From Lepraria neglecta (lineage: Eukaryota > Ascomycota > Lecanoromycetes > Lecanorales > Stereocaulaceae): DNA of 64,000 bases. Numbering within the stretch: position 1 is the stretch's first letter; each line of letters begins with the position of its first letter. This document shows positions 31,213-43,470 of the stretch, one piece after another. The stretch spans positions 4,898,001 through 4,962,000 of the forward strand of contig CM065648.1 in NCBI GenBank assembly GCA_033220425.1. The letters run 5' to 3'. Below the pieces are notes generated by a model. That model did no database searches, had not been told where the DNA came from, and saw only the letters and a program-made list of their open reading frames with translations. The position numbers and the translations under genes were made by a program.

Positions 31213-32218
31213 ATGTCAACACCAACCTTCTGGCGAACCTCCGCACACCTCTCCCGCCGCCTGATAGCAGCAAAGCAACCCTACAGATGCCTCTCGTGCT
31301 CCGTCCGCCTAGCACAGGAGCTAGCACAGGAGCAAGCAAAGCAAGATGCCAAAACCACGCACTTCGGCTTCGAACATGTGCCGGAGTCAGAGAAAGAGTC
31401 TAGAGGTACTCTTCCACCCCCTCAATATCCTTAAACCCCAATTGCTAACTTGATTGTTCCCAGTCGGTGCAGTCTTCTCCTCTGTCGCCTCCTCCTACGA
31501 CACAATGAACGACCTAATGTCCCTCTACATCCACCGCCTCTGGAAAGACCGCTTCGTGCGCTCCCTGAACCCTGGCCTACACCCCACAACCTCATCCCTC
31601 CCAAGCTCCAAACCTACACCCCAAACAATCCTCGACATAGCTGGCGGAACAGGCGACATCGCGTTCCGCATGCTCTCCCACGCCAGCACTATAAACAACG
31701 ACCACACTTCCCGCGTCATCGTCTCGGATATCAACCCTGCTATGCTATCTGAGGGGAAGAAACGGAGTCTTGAGACGCCGTGGGCGGGCAGTGAGCGGTT
31801 AAGCTGGGTTGAAGCTAATGCTGAAAAACTTCACATGATTGAGGATGAGAGTATAGATCTATACACCGTGGCATTTGGGATACGGAATTTCACGAATAAG
31901 CAAGCGGCGTTGAGTGAGGCGTTTAGAGTATTGAAACCAGGGGGCGTGTTTGCGTGCTTGGAGTTCAGCAAGGTTAATAATGCGGTGTTGAATGGCGCGT
32001 ATAAGCGGTGGAGTTTTGGTGCGATTCCGCTGATTGGGCAGCTGGTGGCGGGCGATCGGGAGAGCTATCAGTATCTTGTGGAGAGTATTGAGAAGTTCCC
32101 CAGTCAGAGGGAGTTCGCGGGGATGATTGAGCGGGCGGGGTTTATGTTGCCGGAACCACCTTGGGAGGATTTGATGGGGGGGATTGCTGCTATTCATAAG
32201 GGCGTTAAGCCGGTCTGA
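31213..32218 (+). CDS. COQ5: COQ5, 2-methoxy-6-polyprenyl-1,4-benzoquinol methylase, mitochondrial
   Basis: SAM-dependent C-methyltransferase of ubiquinone biosynthesis, acting in the matrix-side CoQ synthome. Exons 31213-31405 and 31464-32218 give 315 residues. The N-terminus (MSTPTFWRTSAHLSRRLIAA) looks like a presequence. The UbiE/COQ5 motifs are VFSSVASSYDTMNDLMSLYI, the SAM-binding LDIAGGTGDIAFRML, EANAEKLHMIEDESIDLYTV, FGIRNFTNKQAALSEAFRVL and LKPGGVFACLEFSKV. Length and motif order are normal. Confidence 0.96.
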
Positions 32219-32535
32219 GAGGAAGGGCATGGATTGAATGCATAGCGAAGGCGTTGGGACAGCGAATGGAAGCATACAAGCGTATCTATATGCGATTGAA
32301 GAATATGCTATTTAGGCTAAATCCAAAATATTGCTTTAAGAGCATCGCTATGCAAAAATGGTGGTATATGAGCAGCGCTGAAAGGCAAAGCCGAGGCCAA
32401 CAGAAGAAAAATGAAGCCAGATCGTACATATTGCAGCAGATGAGCACTTTTCAAGTGGCGATGAGAATCCCAACCTCATAAACTGCAACTGCAACCTCTT
32501 GCCTCTGACATCATTCCACGCACACGCACACAGAA
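32219..32535. other. Short convergent intergenic region
   Basis: 3' regions of COQ5 and of the minus-strand gene at 32536; no feature seen. Confidence 0.4.
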
Positions 32536-34598
32536 TCAGAACCCCAGCCCAATCCTCCTCCACGCTCCCTCGACATCTTCCACCAGCTTTACGAAGTTCT
32601 CATCTTCAAGACATTCGCATATGAGATTATCAATGGCCTTCGCTCTCGCCTCATCGCTCTGTTTGGCATACTCGGCAAGAAGCTCCTTAGCCGTTTGAGG
32701 TGGTTGAGGAGGGGCGGGTAGATTGTTAAACTTTCTGATCCAGCCATCAACGGAGTCCAGGAGCTCTGCTGGTGACATCTTAGGGAGGATAGAATCAAAA
32801 ATGCCTTGTTGCCGCTGTGCGGCAGAGGAAGAGGGCTCCACCGGGGCTTGGCCTTGCCGCTCGTTGGTTTTGGTGCTCTCTAGCGTCGTCAATGGGTGCT
32901 TCTTCAGGACATTCAATACGGGTGGACTGGACGGTAAAGCTAAGCTGTGAGAGCTCAGATCGACCTGTTGTGCTGGCTCTCTCATAGGAGAGCTGGTCCT
33001 GGGCGGAGCACTTGACCATGGGGGCTTTCTTATATTGAGTGTAACCAGTAATGTCTGCTTGGTGGGGGCTTCGCGAGCTGATGAGCTCGGTTCTGGGGTT
33101 GGCAGCGAGCCCTTGCGTCTTGAGTATTTGGCCTCGGCCTTGCCCTTTTTGGCTCGGCTCCTCATCTGGTAGGTGGCCTTGGTGTTAGCTTTCTTGTTCT
33201 TGGGTAGTTCCGCGTTCGATTCTTCTACAGTCGTTGCCTCGTCATCCTCATTGGGTGGTTTCTCCTTCTCTTCAGGAAATGGAAGAGTACGCTTCGGTGG
33301 TAGCATCCGGCTCAGTGTAGCGCTGTCGGTCAAAAGACTTTCGGACTGTGTCTGTGTTGCACTAATTGGTCGTGCCTCGTAACCAAAAGCTGATGACTGG
33401 CTTCCAAGCTCTGGACTCGGCATCAACCTTGGCGGAAGCGACGGGGTTACCGTGGGATTGAGTCTTGAGCCGAAGATAGCAGATGATGAGCTGGGTCTCG
33501 CAGCGGTGCTGTAGGCAGTGACGGGGCCGCTAGTAGATCTCTCGAGGTGTAATCTGCCGTCTTGGATGAAGGGAATGCGCGTGCTAAACCTATCCCTGTT
33601 TATTCCACTGGAGGCGGAAGAGGGGCGCGAGGGGTTTTGACGCTGCGTAGACTGTGGCACGTTGCTATAGGGCGTATTGCCGAAGGTACCATTCTGTCCT
33701 TGAGAGTGAGACTGTGCGGAAGCCAGTCCGGCAGAGAGCGGAAGAGAATGCCCTTGAGATGATTGCTTGGATGGAGGTACACGATCGTATGCGGGGGTGT
33801 AGATGCCACTGGTCCGCTCTTGAGAGCGAGATTGTGAGGAGCTAGGTCTGGCTAACGTGGGACGAGATTGGACCCGAGGAGGCTGCCCAGATGGCGGTAT
33901 CTGATCGTAGGCAGCGACAAAGGTATTCGTTTGCTCTTCGGACCGAGGCTGCGAGGAGCTTGGAAAGGCTTCTTGAGGGGGGTGCGGACGCATTGCCACG
34001 ACTTGAGGCTGCACGGGCTGGTCCTTGTCTCGGATTGGGAGGCCGATCGATTTCAAAGTATTGAAGGCTACGTCGTAGCCAGAGGCAGGGTGGAAAAACA
34101 TCTGGATCTTTCGAATCTGAGACACTGTTAGGCATCAATTATCAAGATAGAGATGGACTCATACCTGGCGGTCCGGCAACTGATAGCGAAGAGCAAGCAC
34201 TGGATTCTTAACCATTACGAGAAGAGAACGTTCACTATCCGGAAGTTGCTGGGAATGGCCAATTCCTTCGTCCATGCGGGCTTGAAGCTCCAATTCATCA
34301 AGCTCGATTTGCTCCTAGAGGACACTGTCAAAGAAGAGTGAAAATGTAAGTTCACGTTACTGACCAGCAGCTCTCCACCCCTCACCACCTTCAACAATTT
34401 CTTCTCGACTACTGCTCCATCTAAAGTCTTATTCCTGACAAGGTCAAAGACAGTAAATGTATTATCTCGATCAGGTACATGGGTCCATTGCATAGGTGAC
34501 CGTGGCGAAGCTGTAGTGCAGTAAGAAAATTTGAACAAAGGCAAGGTGACGGGCCCTTGAGTGACAGTTGCAGTCGCTGAAGCCGACGGTGGGGCCAT
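32536..34598 (-). CDS. Unassigned protein with N-terminal folded domain, long disordered middle and C-terminal helices; possibly Rec114-like
   Basis: Three exons (34598-34365, 34314-34165, 34116-32536) give 654 residues from MAPPSASATATVTQGP. Residues 1-170 look folded: PVTLPLFKFSYCTT, TFTVFDLVRNKTLDG, EQIELDELELQARMDE, SLLVMVKNPVLALRY, IRKIQMFFHPASGYDVAF. A disordered region of about 400 residues follows, rich in Ser, Pro, Gln and Arg with a KK/RR-rich patch that may be a nuclear signal (KNKKANTKATYQMRSRAKKG). The last 80 residues are predicted helical (LDSVDGWIRKF ... LEDENFVKLVEDVEGAWRRI). An N-terminal beta-rich domain, disordered linker and C-terminal amphipathic helix is the layout of the meiotic DSB factor Rec114, but I cannot confirm homology by eye. 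Confidence 0.7.
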
Positions 34599-35070
34599 GT
34601 TTATTGACCACAAAGCCGAGACAAGGACTGATGTCGCCGTGCAAATGTGGGCGATGGTTGCCCCTGGAGGCCGATACTGGCTTATGCTATCACGTGTCTG
34701 CGATGTTAATCGATGTAGCAATTGGTGAGAATGAAACGATTCCCCGCGGGGTAGATAGATGCTGGGCGGAGATGTTTTCGTATGGAGTGAATTATCCGGA
34801 CCACGTCTTTAGCGCCTCTGGTTTCCGGACCCCCAAACCAGCCTTGAGGTGAACAGTTTCTCGTATGACTTTTTACATGACATAAGCATGCATCTTAAAG
34901 TGCTGGTATCGTGAGATCGCTATCAAAAGAAGGAGGTCTACGCTGATTGTACCCATGAAGTGTCCTCGGCACGAAGGCCGACGTTTTTCTCTTCAACTCC
35001 TCATTAGATGCATGCGAGCAAGCATTCCCCTTTTATACCAAGTCTTTTATGCCCAATGTAGTAATCCACT
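34599..35070. other. Intergenic, no supported gene
   Basis: Upstream region of the 34.6-kb gene and 3' flank of RSC9. Nothing recognised. Confidence 0.4.
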
Positions 35071-38000
35071 CTACTCAGAGAGAGCACTGCCCTTGTCAAT
35101 ATAGCCCAGAACTTCATAAATAAAACCAGCAAGCGGCTTATTGTAAGCCATCACGAAAAGCAGCCTATCTCTCAGCGGACCAAACAGTCCCTCCATCGCT
35201 TCTTTCGAGAATGCTTCTCGTTTGTCCGGCTGGAGCAACGCAGCTGCCTTTGGGATATTTCTTGCGAGATTCCGCAGTACTACCACGCTCCCCCATGGCA
35301 GACCAATTGCATTTCCCATGTCGTCAGTAGGGGCCACTTCGAATCTCTGGTAGTAATTCTTCTCCTCCCGTCCGTACTCTGGGTCAACCTTTGGGACCCT
35401 CATTAAGGCTCTCTGGCCATTGACTGACCTCATGGGTGGGACTGTTTGATTGACGGGTGTACGATTATACTTCTGTCGGTGTGATGCTTTGTTGGATTGG
35501 TCTGGAAGATGCGTCTTGACGTGCATCCCCAACTCGTATGCAGTAGGCGCTGAACCATCACGCCGAGCGAAATGTCGGCACCCCGCCCAAGAGCAATCTG
35601 GCGGAAGTTGAGTTGCACGTGATTGAGATTCAAAGTCCCAAGATAGACCGTCTGATTTTCGATCGACACCTATGTGCTGGTATACAATATGATCGAACAT
35701 ATGTTTCGGCTTTAGAAGGAACTCTCCACAAGGACTTGAACCAGGAGCTTTCCATAAACAGCGGCTATAGACTCGGCCTTTAGGATCCATTGGGGCATGC
35801 CGAGGTCTGATGCCCTTGATGATGAATTTTGGGTTGGGGCCGCTGACTACTTGGGCGTTGGCGCCTGCGAAGATGCTGCTGACATTCTTGATGAACTCTG
35901 CAGCTGGCAGTAATCCTGTTCGCTCGGTGGTGTGCTCGGTAAAACGATACTGGTATGCTGACCATAATGCAATCTGCGTGATGAAGCTCTCCTTATCTTC
36001 CTCAAAGACTGAACGAAGCCAGTGGTTTGAGCGGTCTGGCTCGTCGTATTTGAGGAACTGATCAAGTAGATCACGTGGAACGCCAGGTATCTCTACCGCA
36101 GCTGTGACACTGACTTTCTCTGAAGCAGAGGTTCTCACGTAAGTAGTTGTAGCGTGGAACTGCAAAAGGCGAGCGAGTTGACCGAGGAAGGATGAGATGG
36201 GAAATTCGTCCGAGTTTGACAGAAGGAAGCCAACATTCTCGGGAACAGCGGTGAATACATAGAGAAAGTCTAAGCAAGCATGGACAAGCTCTTCGTCTTC
36301 GAGGAGAATCCATTCGCAAATGCGTCTGATGATTGAGACAGGTAAGCCTTTGAGGGAGTTGATGTCGTCAAGGCTCGTGGATATGCGACTTAGCGCACGC
36401 AATGAGGTAATGACAGCACCACGATCATGTCCATCGTTGACTTGAGTAAGGAGTGATTGGTACAGAGGGTCCGATTCGTCCATGGGCCAATATTTGGTCA
36501 CTTGCTCGGCGATTTCAAGCGCGTAGTGCTTCAGCTCCGTGGTCACTGATGATGAGGGAAGGTTGATGGCGATCGACAGGAAGTCTCTGAGTTGGGGCAT
36601 ATCAGCTAAGTATATAGCATTGTCCTCCAGAAGCGCCAAGTTTCGGATGGTCAGCCCAGCTTCGAGGATTTTAGTAAGCTTGCGAGCAAATTCTTCTGAC
36701 TCCATCTCGTCGGGTGTGTCAATCCGCTTCAAGCACTGGATTCTCTGTAATATGTCCGGTGTGCCTCTGATGCCATCAAGTACGTTGATGCCGTGCTCGT
36801 CGTCTGAGTAGCGAATCTCCCATTTGACATCGTAGAACAGAGAGCTTACGCCGAGTACGTACTCAATGAGACCTTCAGCCAGATTGGGAAACGCGTCGAA
36901 CTTGTATTTGTCTCCTCGCTCGTGGGAAATCTTGACCAGGTGGTGTAATGCGTAGTCTTGCTCTTCGGGAACTTGTGATCGTAGTCCCTGGAGTGTCCGA
37001 ACGTAGATGTTGGGCCCCTCAAAGCCAGCTTCGGGGTGCATTAGTTTGCATTCAACAAGGCGAAGGGCCGCACTTACCACCAGGCTTCATCATGCCCTTT
37101 GTAGATGGTGAGATCAATCCCAGCTCAATCTTCCGAGCTTCTCGGGCCAATCGCAGTCTCTCATGGAACAGTGCTGGATTATTACCAGGTGTTAGAATAG
37201 GCCTTAGGGTCAGGGGCATCGGAGGTCTTGGTTCGTAATTTGCTATGGCAAAAGAAGCGCTGTTCGGGTTGGAAGATGCATAATTGTAGCCTGTGTGTGT
37301 AGCAGCTGTGGGTTGAGGAGATTGATGGTGGCCGGATGAGTGACGTGTTTGTCTGGAGGATGACAGATCGGGTTGGAACAATTGTCGTGGAGGTGGGGCT
37401 TGACGGAGACCTGTGGCCATGTCGTTTAACAGATGTAATTTCCAGCTAGAAAAGTGAAGGCTCACCTCTAGTACTACGCCCTCCAGCTCCTCCACTGCCA
37501 GGATCATCAATTTCCATCCTGTCTTCTTTCGGTGTTCTAGCCTCTTCGCCTTCAGAGTCACTGTCTCCATTGGCTAAACTTGAGCGGTTTGGCGGCTGAA
37601 AATTCTCCACAGTCCGACTGAGTATATCGCCTCCTTTGGCGGTCAACTTTTCAAGGATCGCAACTGGGGGAGGATCTCGTTTCCAAAAGGTCTTAATCTC
37701 GTATGCCCTGCAAGGTATAAGCAAGAGCGGATAGCAAGATTAGGTCAGACTCACGCCAAATTCTTGTAGTAGGTTGTCTTCAGAGCAAAGGCGTATGCGG
37801 CCGCATTAGCATTTCCCAGATTGAAATCTATGCCAACCTTTCGCCATGCCAGCTTCTCTCCGCTGATAACATCGTATCCCCCACGAGATGTGACCACATT
37901 CCATAGCTTGAAGAGGTCGATGTGTTTGCCGTTGACTCGTGCGTTGAAGTCGACATTTATCCTGAAGCACGCATTAGCATCACCTACGGCCAAAAACGGA

Positions 38001-38124
38001 TTGTAGCGCAAGCTTTGTTACCCTCTTTCCTTAGCGAATTTGGTGAGCGATTCGACAAATTCCTCGTGGCCAGGGTCCGCTTCTACTGGTTCTGGTGGCT
38101 CCTCTTGAGAGCTCCTTGGAGCCA
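35071..38124 (-). CDS. RSC9-like ARID subunit of the RSC chromatin-remodelling complex
   Basis: The start is at 38122-38124 (MAPRSSQEEPPEPVEAD). Exon 1 joins in phase 2 to the ARID domain: GINVDFNARVNGKHIDLFKL, NVVTSRGGYDVIS, WRKVGIDFNLGNANAAAYAF. The next exon has EIKTFWKRDPPP and GGDILSRTVENFQPP, then a Gln/Pro/Ser-rich stretch. The long last exon (from about 37080) is an all-helical repeat region ending in the RSC9 C-terminal zinc-finger segment (RCLWKAPGSSPCGEFLLKP followed by HMFDHIVYQHI, and CSWAGCRHFARRDG...HVKTHL). Total is about 950 residues, normal for filamentous fungi. As a nuclear RSC/SWI-SNF subunit it helps position the remodeller on promoters. Four introns; internal borders are approximate. 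Confidence 0.88.
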
Positions 38125-38913
38125 TGGTGGCTCTTTGATTTCCGTGTGACAAAATCACTCAATGATGAGTTGGTATTCTTACTTTTCTATATCCAGGCGA
38201 TAGTAAGTTGATCAGTACTTCAAGGAAGTCTTTCTGGCGTCGTTGTTGCAGCGAAGCAACTGGGCGCAAATGATAGATTCTCTTGCTCTAGGAATGCGAC
38301 TTTGGGATCGACATCCAGTAACGGCTATAGGGATTAGCGCAGACTCAGAAGCCGAGGTTCTGCCGCCTGAGCTCCAAAGCCTCGAAGCCCAGGAGCCAGG
38401 CTCCAGGTTGCCTCGTTGATTCCAAGCTTAGCTTGGCTTGCATCCAATGATAGTGGGCTCATTCGGCGGTCTCAATTGCATCAATAAGGTGGTGACATGG
38501 GGGATTACGGTACTTTTTTCGCATGTTTCCAAGGTATCACCCAGCCAAATTCATTGGTGGGTTTCTCATCACATTACTAGGGAACGAACTAATTCAATGA
38601 GAATCGGGATGGCATACAGGTTGATGGGGCAAGGCTACTGACGGCGCATGATACTAGATCACAGGTCAATTAAGAGCTGCAGTGCTGAGGCTGATTTTTA
38701 AGCGAAATTTCAGGCAATGTAAGGCTGTGTCTGCCTCGTCCTCTACACCGCCTTGGAGCAGATTCTCTGATAAGCCGCTTGCACAACACCACCCGGAAAA
38801 AAACATCTAGATTTCGATCTCCACCGCATCATCATCATTCGCTCGTCAGGGTCATGGTAGCTTTGTGACAATAGTACTGGATAGCTGTATTTGATAGCTT
38901 ATCAGGGATTAAG
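38125..38913. other. Divergent intergenic region between RSC9 and the AAA ATPase
   Basis: No coding frame supported. It should contain both promoters. A GC-rich stretch at 38340-38430 has short direct repeats (CCGAG, GAAGCC, CCAGGAGCCAGGCTCCAGG) of unknown meaning. Confidence 0.4.
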
Positions 38914-41540
38914 ATGGGTACGTTCCATTTGAGCTTCTTCGTTTGTCAGGCATTGACGAGGACTGAATTGTGCTTGAAGACCCTGCGTTTTATGTTGACC
39001 CTTTCGCTGCTGGCATACCATGGTATAGCGAGAACGGTCAATTCTCACCACAATTTTCCTCTGGCCTTGGATTCAATTACAACCTCCAAGCCATCACGGT
39101 ACCGGTAGTTCCCCAGGTCGCGGAGGTAGAGCATAGAGTTCTCAGCCAGGATGCTCTCGTTCAGACCTTCTACGAGGGTCCGAAAAAACACAACGACAAG
39201 GACACGGACACCATTAACTGGGTAGAAAAGGAGCCTGTGCAAGTTCCCGAGGCCGTCAAGGATAGATATGACCAGGCTGCCATTCGTATATACAAGAAAA
39301 AAGACCGCACCGCAGAGAAAACGTTTGGAGGAGTTACTGCTATGATGGTTGACTTCATCCATATCCAGAGCCTCTTAATCATTGATGCCATTGAACCTTT
39401 ACTGGCCGATGTTGGCTTGCGACCGGCAGATAAAAGCAAAGTCAGGATCAACCGTCCGTTCAAGGAGCTGTATTTCGCTTATCCTTTGATTTCGGCTCTG
39501 GCACAGCGACAGCATCCTCATACAGATCTTGAAATCCATCTGAACGTCCTACTCAAGGTCATGGATGAGCTCCTTTCAGAGATGTCCCAAGCGATAATTG
39601 CGCTACAGACCAAGAAACAGATCTCTTATGAATATCTCTGGACAATCTTCCCTAAAGACATCATAGTCTACTCTCGAGTAGATGGTCAGGATAGACTCTA
39701 TCAGGTCGTTGAGATCGCTGAGATCAATCACTATTGGGGGTTAATCGCTTGTCAGTATGTGCAATTTGACGGTACCATCTTTGGAATGGCTCGCACTACC
39801 CTGTGTATTGAACGCTTCCCTGGTGCTCGGTCCATTTCCGACCTTTCAGTCTACCCCATAGGCTTTCATCCCGACCCCAACTTAGAGAAGAGGCTTGCAG
39901 AGCGGGGAAGGGAAGTTTTGGATTTCCAAGATATCTGTTATCGAGAATACTCAGGCGTTGGTAAGGCTGAGTGGTACTCGGACGAAGATGAAGATTATGA
40001 TGATCCAAAGACTGCAAAGTACTATGTACGTGCGCGTCGCCATACCTGAAGCTGCAAATTGTTGTAGTTACTAATTGAGTAGGTGACCGGCAGGATCATC
40101 ATCGACGCATTCGGCTTTGGGAAATTCAATCCTGACCATCCAATCATCGTGACAGCGATAAAGCCGGAGGAAAGCGATGAGCCACATGGTAACGCAAGGC
40201 ACCGATCAAGCTCCGATGGTGACAGCGAAAAGCGTCGGCCGTCCCCGGAGGAACAACAGTCAAACAAGAATGAGATTCAAGCAAGACGCCAACACCTTCT
40301 TCTGATGTCTCCAATGTTGGCTGGATATTCTCTGAAGCTGAAAAGGTGGCGTGAGTACCCCCCCAGCTTCTGGTCATGGAGAGTGGCTAAGAATAACTCA
40401 AGTCTGGTTATCAATTGACAAAGTGCGGCCACTTTCTTGGAATGAAGACGCTTATGATCATCTTGTCTTTCCAGCAGACCATAAAAGTCTCCTTCTATCT
40501 TTTGTCAAGAACCATAAGCAGTCAAGCAAACAGATTGATGACGTTATTGCCGGAAAAGGTAAACCTTATAAGATACTAGCCTCCAATATAGCTACTTACC
40601 ATGACATTTATCTAGGCCAAGGGCTCATAGTACTTTTAAGTGGTCCTCCAGGAACCGGCAAGACCTTGACAGCAGAAGCTGGTAAGTTTAGTTAAACTGT
40701 TCCAATCAAATGCATGAAATTTCTCACATCGGATGTACACAGTGGCAGATAAGGCACGACGGCCCCTCCAGTATCTGCATGCCGAAGATCTCGGTACACA
40801 GGCTAGCTCAACAGGGAATAATCTTACTAAAGTGTTTGATCTTGCCTCGGAATGGAATTCTATGATTCTCCTAGACGGTATGTACCAACGAAAGATGGCA
40901 AAATTTACTAATCGCTAACAAAACTTTCAAGAAGCCGACGCTTTCCTCACAAAGCGCTCTACTGGAGATGACAATCGAAACGAGACGGTATCAGGTAAGT
41001 CATCGTCTCATTCATTCGGAGGATTACACTGCATGTCGTTTGGAGGACTATCCTAACCATCGAACAGAAGTTTTCCATCACCTAGAATACTTTTGTGGGA
41101 TCATATTCCTCACTACTAATCTTCTATCAAACATCGATCACGCCTTTCTGTCGCGATGCCATATTCACCTCCGATATCCGCCACTATCAATCCAGTCACG
41201 TTCACTGCTTTGGAGGAATTTCCTTTCACGAGTGCAAACCCCTCTGTCCCGATCCTTGCAGCACGACCAGGCGCCATCTGGGGAGCCGAGTAGAAGCGAG
41301 GCTGGTCCTGTGACGGTAAACTTACCTGCTGATGGCATCAGCTTACTTGCAGCATGGAACCTTAACGGACGAGAGATCAAGAACGTTATCAAAACCGCTC
41401 ATCTCTGGTGCTGTTACAACAATTCCGAGTTGACATTGGCAGGTATCGAAGCGGCGATCAGTGTGACAGCACCGTTTGCCGATAAAACTGTAATGGAGGG
41501 AGACCTTTCCACGTCGAGCAAGCGTCCACGCCTCTCATGA
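38914..41540 (+). CDS. AAA+ ATPase with N-terminal DUF7025-like domain
   Basis: The first exon is probably four bases (ATGG, 38914-38917), spliced to give MDPAFYVDPFAAGIPWYSEN. An N-terminal DUF7025-type domain follows (DFIHIQSLLIIDAIEPLLAD, LWTIFPKDIIVYSRVDGQD). The linker YVRARRHT is intron; the exon resumes VTGRIIIDAFGFGKFNPDHP. The ATPase core has Walker A LSGPPGTGKTLTAEA (about 40645), Walker B MILLDEADAFLTKRST with an intron inside the DE codons (40876-40931), sensor 1 IIFLTTN, arginine-finger region AFLSRCHIHLRYPPL, and lid WNLNGREIKNVIKTAHL. These fungal proteins are large, numerous and functionally undefined. The gene is convergent with the Clr5-domain gene. Confidence 0.85.
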
Positions 41541-41680
41541 TAGTCAGATCTGTGGTTTTTAAGTTTCAATAATGCATGGATGAAAATCTACGTATAATAC
41601 AGGAGTTTCTTCTACACAATAATTGCACTTCAACCCGCTAAGCTCTTAATATAGTCAATGAACGCAGACTAAAGATTCGT

Positions 41681-43470
41681 TCAATCAGCGGGGAAAGGCT
41701 CGAAAATCTCCTCGTCTGAGACTAGAGGGTCCTCCTCCGAATTCCACTCCTCCTCCTGTGCCAATAGGCTGTTGGAATCCGGACAGATCCAGGAATGCTC
41801 CGGCGGTGGGAACGGTTCAAACAAGGTGATGTCAGATCTACCTTCGGCATCCCATGTTTCTTGCTCGGAGTCTTCCTCGGAGTTATAATCAAAATGTACC
41901 CGTGTGTTGTTCTTTGTTGTCTTGTGTCGTTTACAATCAACCCGGATAGACGTCATACCTTGATAGATATAATTAACATCGCCCCACGTCGATTCGACGG
42001 TCCTCTTGTGCGTCCTGATTTCACCTTGAAATTGAGCCCATTCAGAGGTTTGTTGGTCAGAGCGGAAAAGTGGTATGTTAAGCTTTACTGCTCCTTCGGG
42101 GCCCATATAGTCTAGCACTAAACAGGTGCTGTGGCAATAATTGCAGTCACGTCTTTCTTGATCTGGATCAATACAGAAGCATATCCTTAAGAGATTGTTC
42201 CTTGTCTTCTGGGCAGCTTTATCGAATTTGACCCATAAAGTGAAGATTTCCATCTCCGGATAAGGCAACGAAGGATTGCCAAAGGTAAGGCGTCCGGCAG
42301 TTTCCACGTTGAAAATTTCAGTTTCGTTCATGAGGTGCCAGTCACCCAGCCATCGTGAGGAGTCTTGTCTTCCAATACCGATCAGCCGCTTACACAGCAC
42401 GGCAGGCTTCACATACTCTACTAAGCGCTGGACTCTTGCACGGCCGGGCCCTTCTGGTGCTTGCGGAGACACCCAGAATTGTGGCGCCAATGGTTGATCA
42501 GACCACTGACTTTGTGCAAGTTCTCCAGCCGCTCCCGGCTCCAGCATGATCTTAGCTAAGCCTATAGCGAAGTTACGGGCTTGCCAAAGAAGTTTTATTG
42601 CTTTGTCGCCATCTGAGAAGCGGCCTCGGCATGCTATACCCTGCCCAGCTGCTTGATGGGGATGTGCTAGGGAAGCCAGGCCCTCTCTGGTGGGGGTTTG
42701 AACCGACTCGAACGTTGCTTGAACGGTCGTGATAGGGCCTACTTTCCGATAATGATGGGCGTTTTGTAGGATGAAGACATCGTCAGTGTCGACGTGCGGA
42801 GATTCTGCGTCGATGATGGATTGCGGAGTATAATAATACACGCCAGCAGGTGTAGCTATTGACACATAAGTCATGGTTCGAACCATTGATCTTGAATGTG
42901 GACATGCCAGTAGATGGCGAAATATAGTCGCCCGACTTGGCCAATTCCCTCTTGCCGAATCTATTCAATCGATCTTCCTCGAACTTCACGCCTTTGACGA
43001 CGAAGACGGTTCCGACGCCTCTATCGCGAGTGCGTTTATCCTTCTTTGCGAGTAGGATTTGCATATCTGGGGCTTTGATGTGCTTCTCCAGCCCCCATTC
43101 CTTGATCTTGATCTTGTATTGGCGAATGCTAGTAGACATGCAAATCTTAGTACGGAAGGCAAATAGGGCACCAAATCTTTCCCTGAAAACAGCTTACATA
43201 CCTAGCTTCAAATCCGTAATCCCTCTTCATCTCTTGTCTAACGTCTTCTAAAGAGCTATCTTCTTGGAAGTACAGCTCTTTGAAGCATTCCTTCAGATCT
43301 TCCCATTCTTGAGCTGTGTGACGATGACGACGTTGCTTTCCCCCTCCTTGCTCCCCTGCTATCGGGCCTTCAGCACCCGCTGGCGTAGCGTCTACAGTAC
43401 GACTTAAGTCATGCGGATGACTATCTCCGACGACCGCCGGGGTCGGTAGTAGCACTCTCTCGCCCAACAT
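41681..43470 (-). CDS. Clr5-domain protein, possible frame problem after the N-terminal domain
   Basis: The start is at 43468-43470 (MLGERVLLPTPAVVG). The N-terminal Clr5 domain spans an intron: RRHRHTAQEWEDLKECFKEL, EDSSLEDVRQEMKRDYGFEA, then SIRQYKIKIKEWGLEKHIKA. Clr5 was named from fission yeast, where the protein affects heterochromatin silencing; most fungal copies are unstudied. The 400-residue C-terminal frame (41681 to about 42886) is open and ends in an acidic tail (EEDPLVSDEEIFEPFPAD). The Clr5 frame (ending RELAKSGDYISPSTG) and this frame overlap near 42880-42900 with different phase, and I found no good intron to join them. Either a non-canonical splice or a one-base frameshift is present. 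Confidence 0.7.

Noticed and set aside
32536-34125. Long Ser/Pro-rich frame considered as an artefact of low complexity
   Set aside because: Kept as a gene because three exons join in phase and the first two encode folded, non-repetitive sequence.
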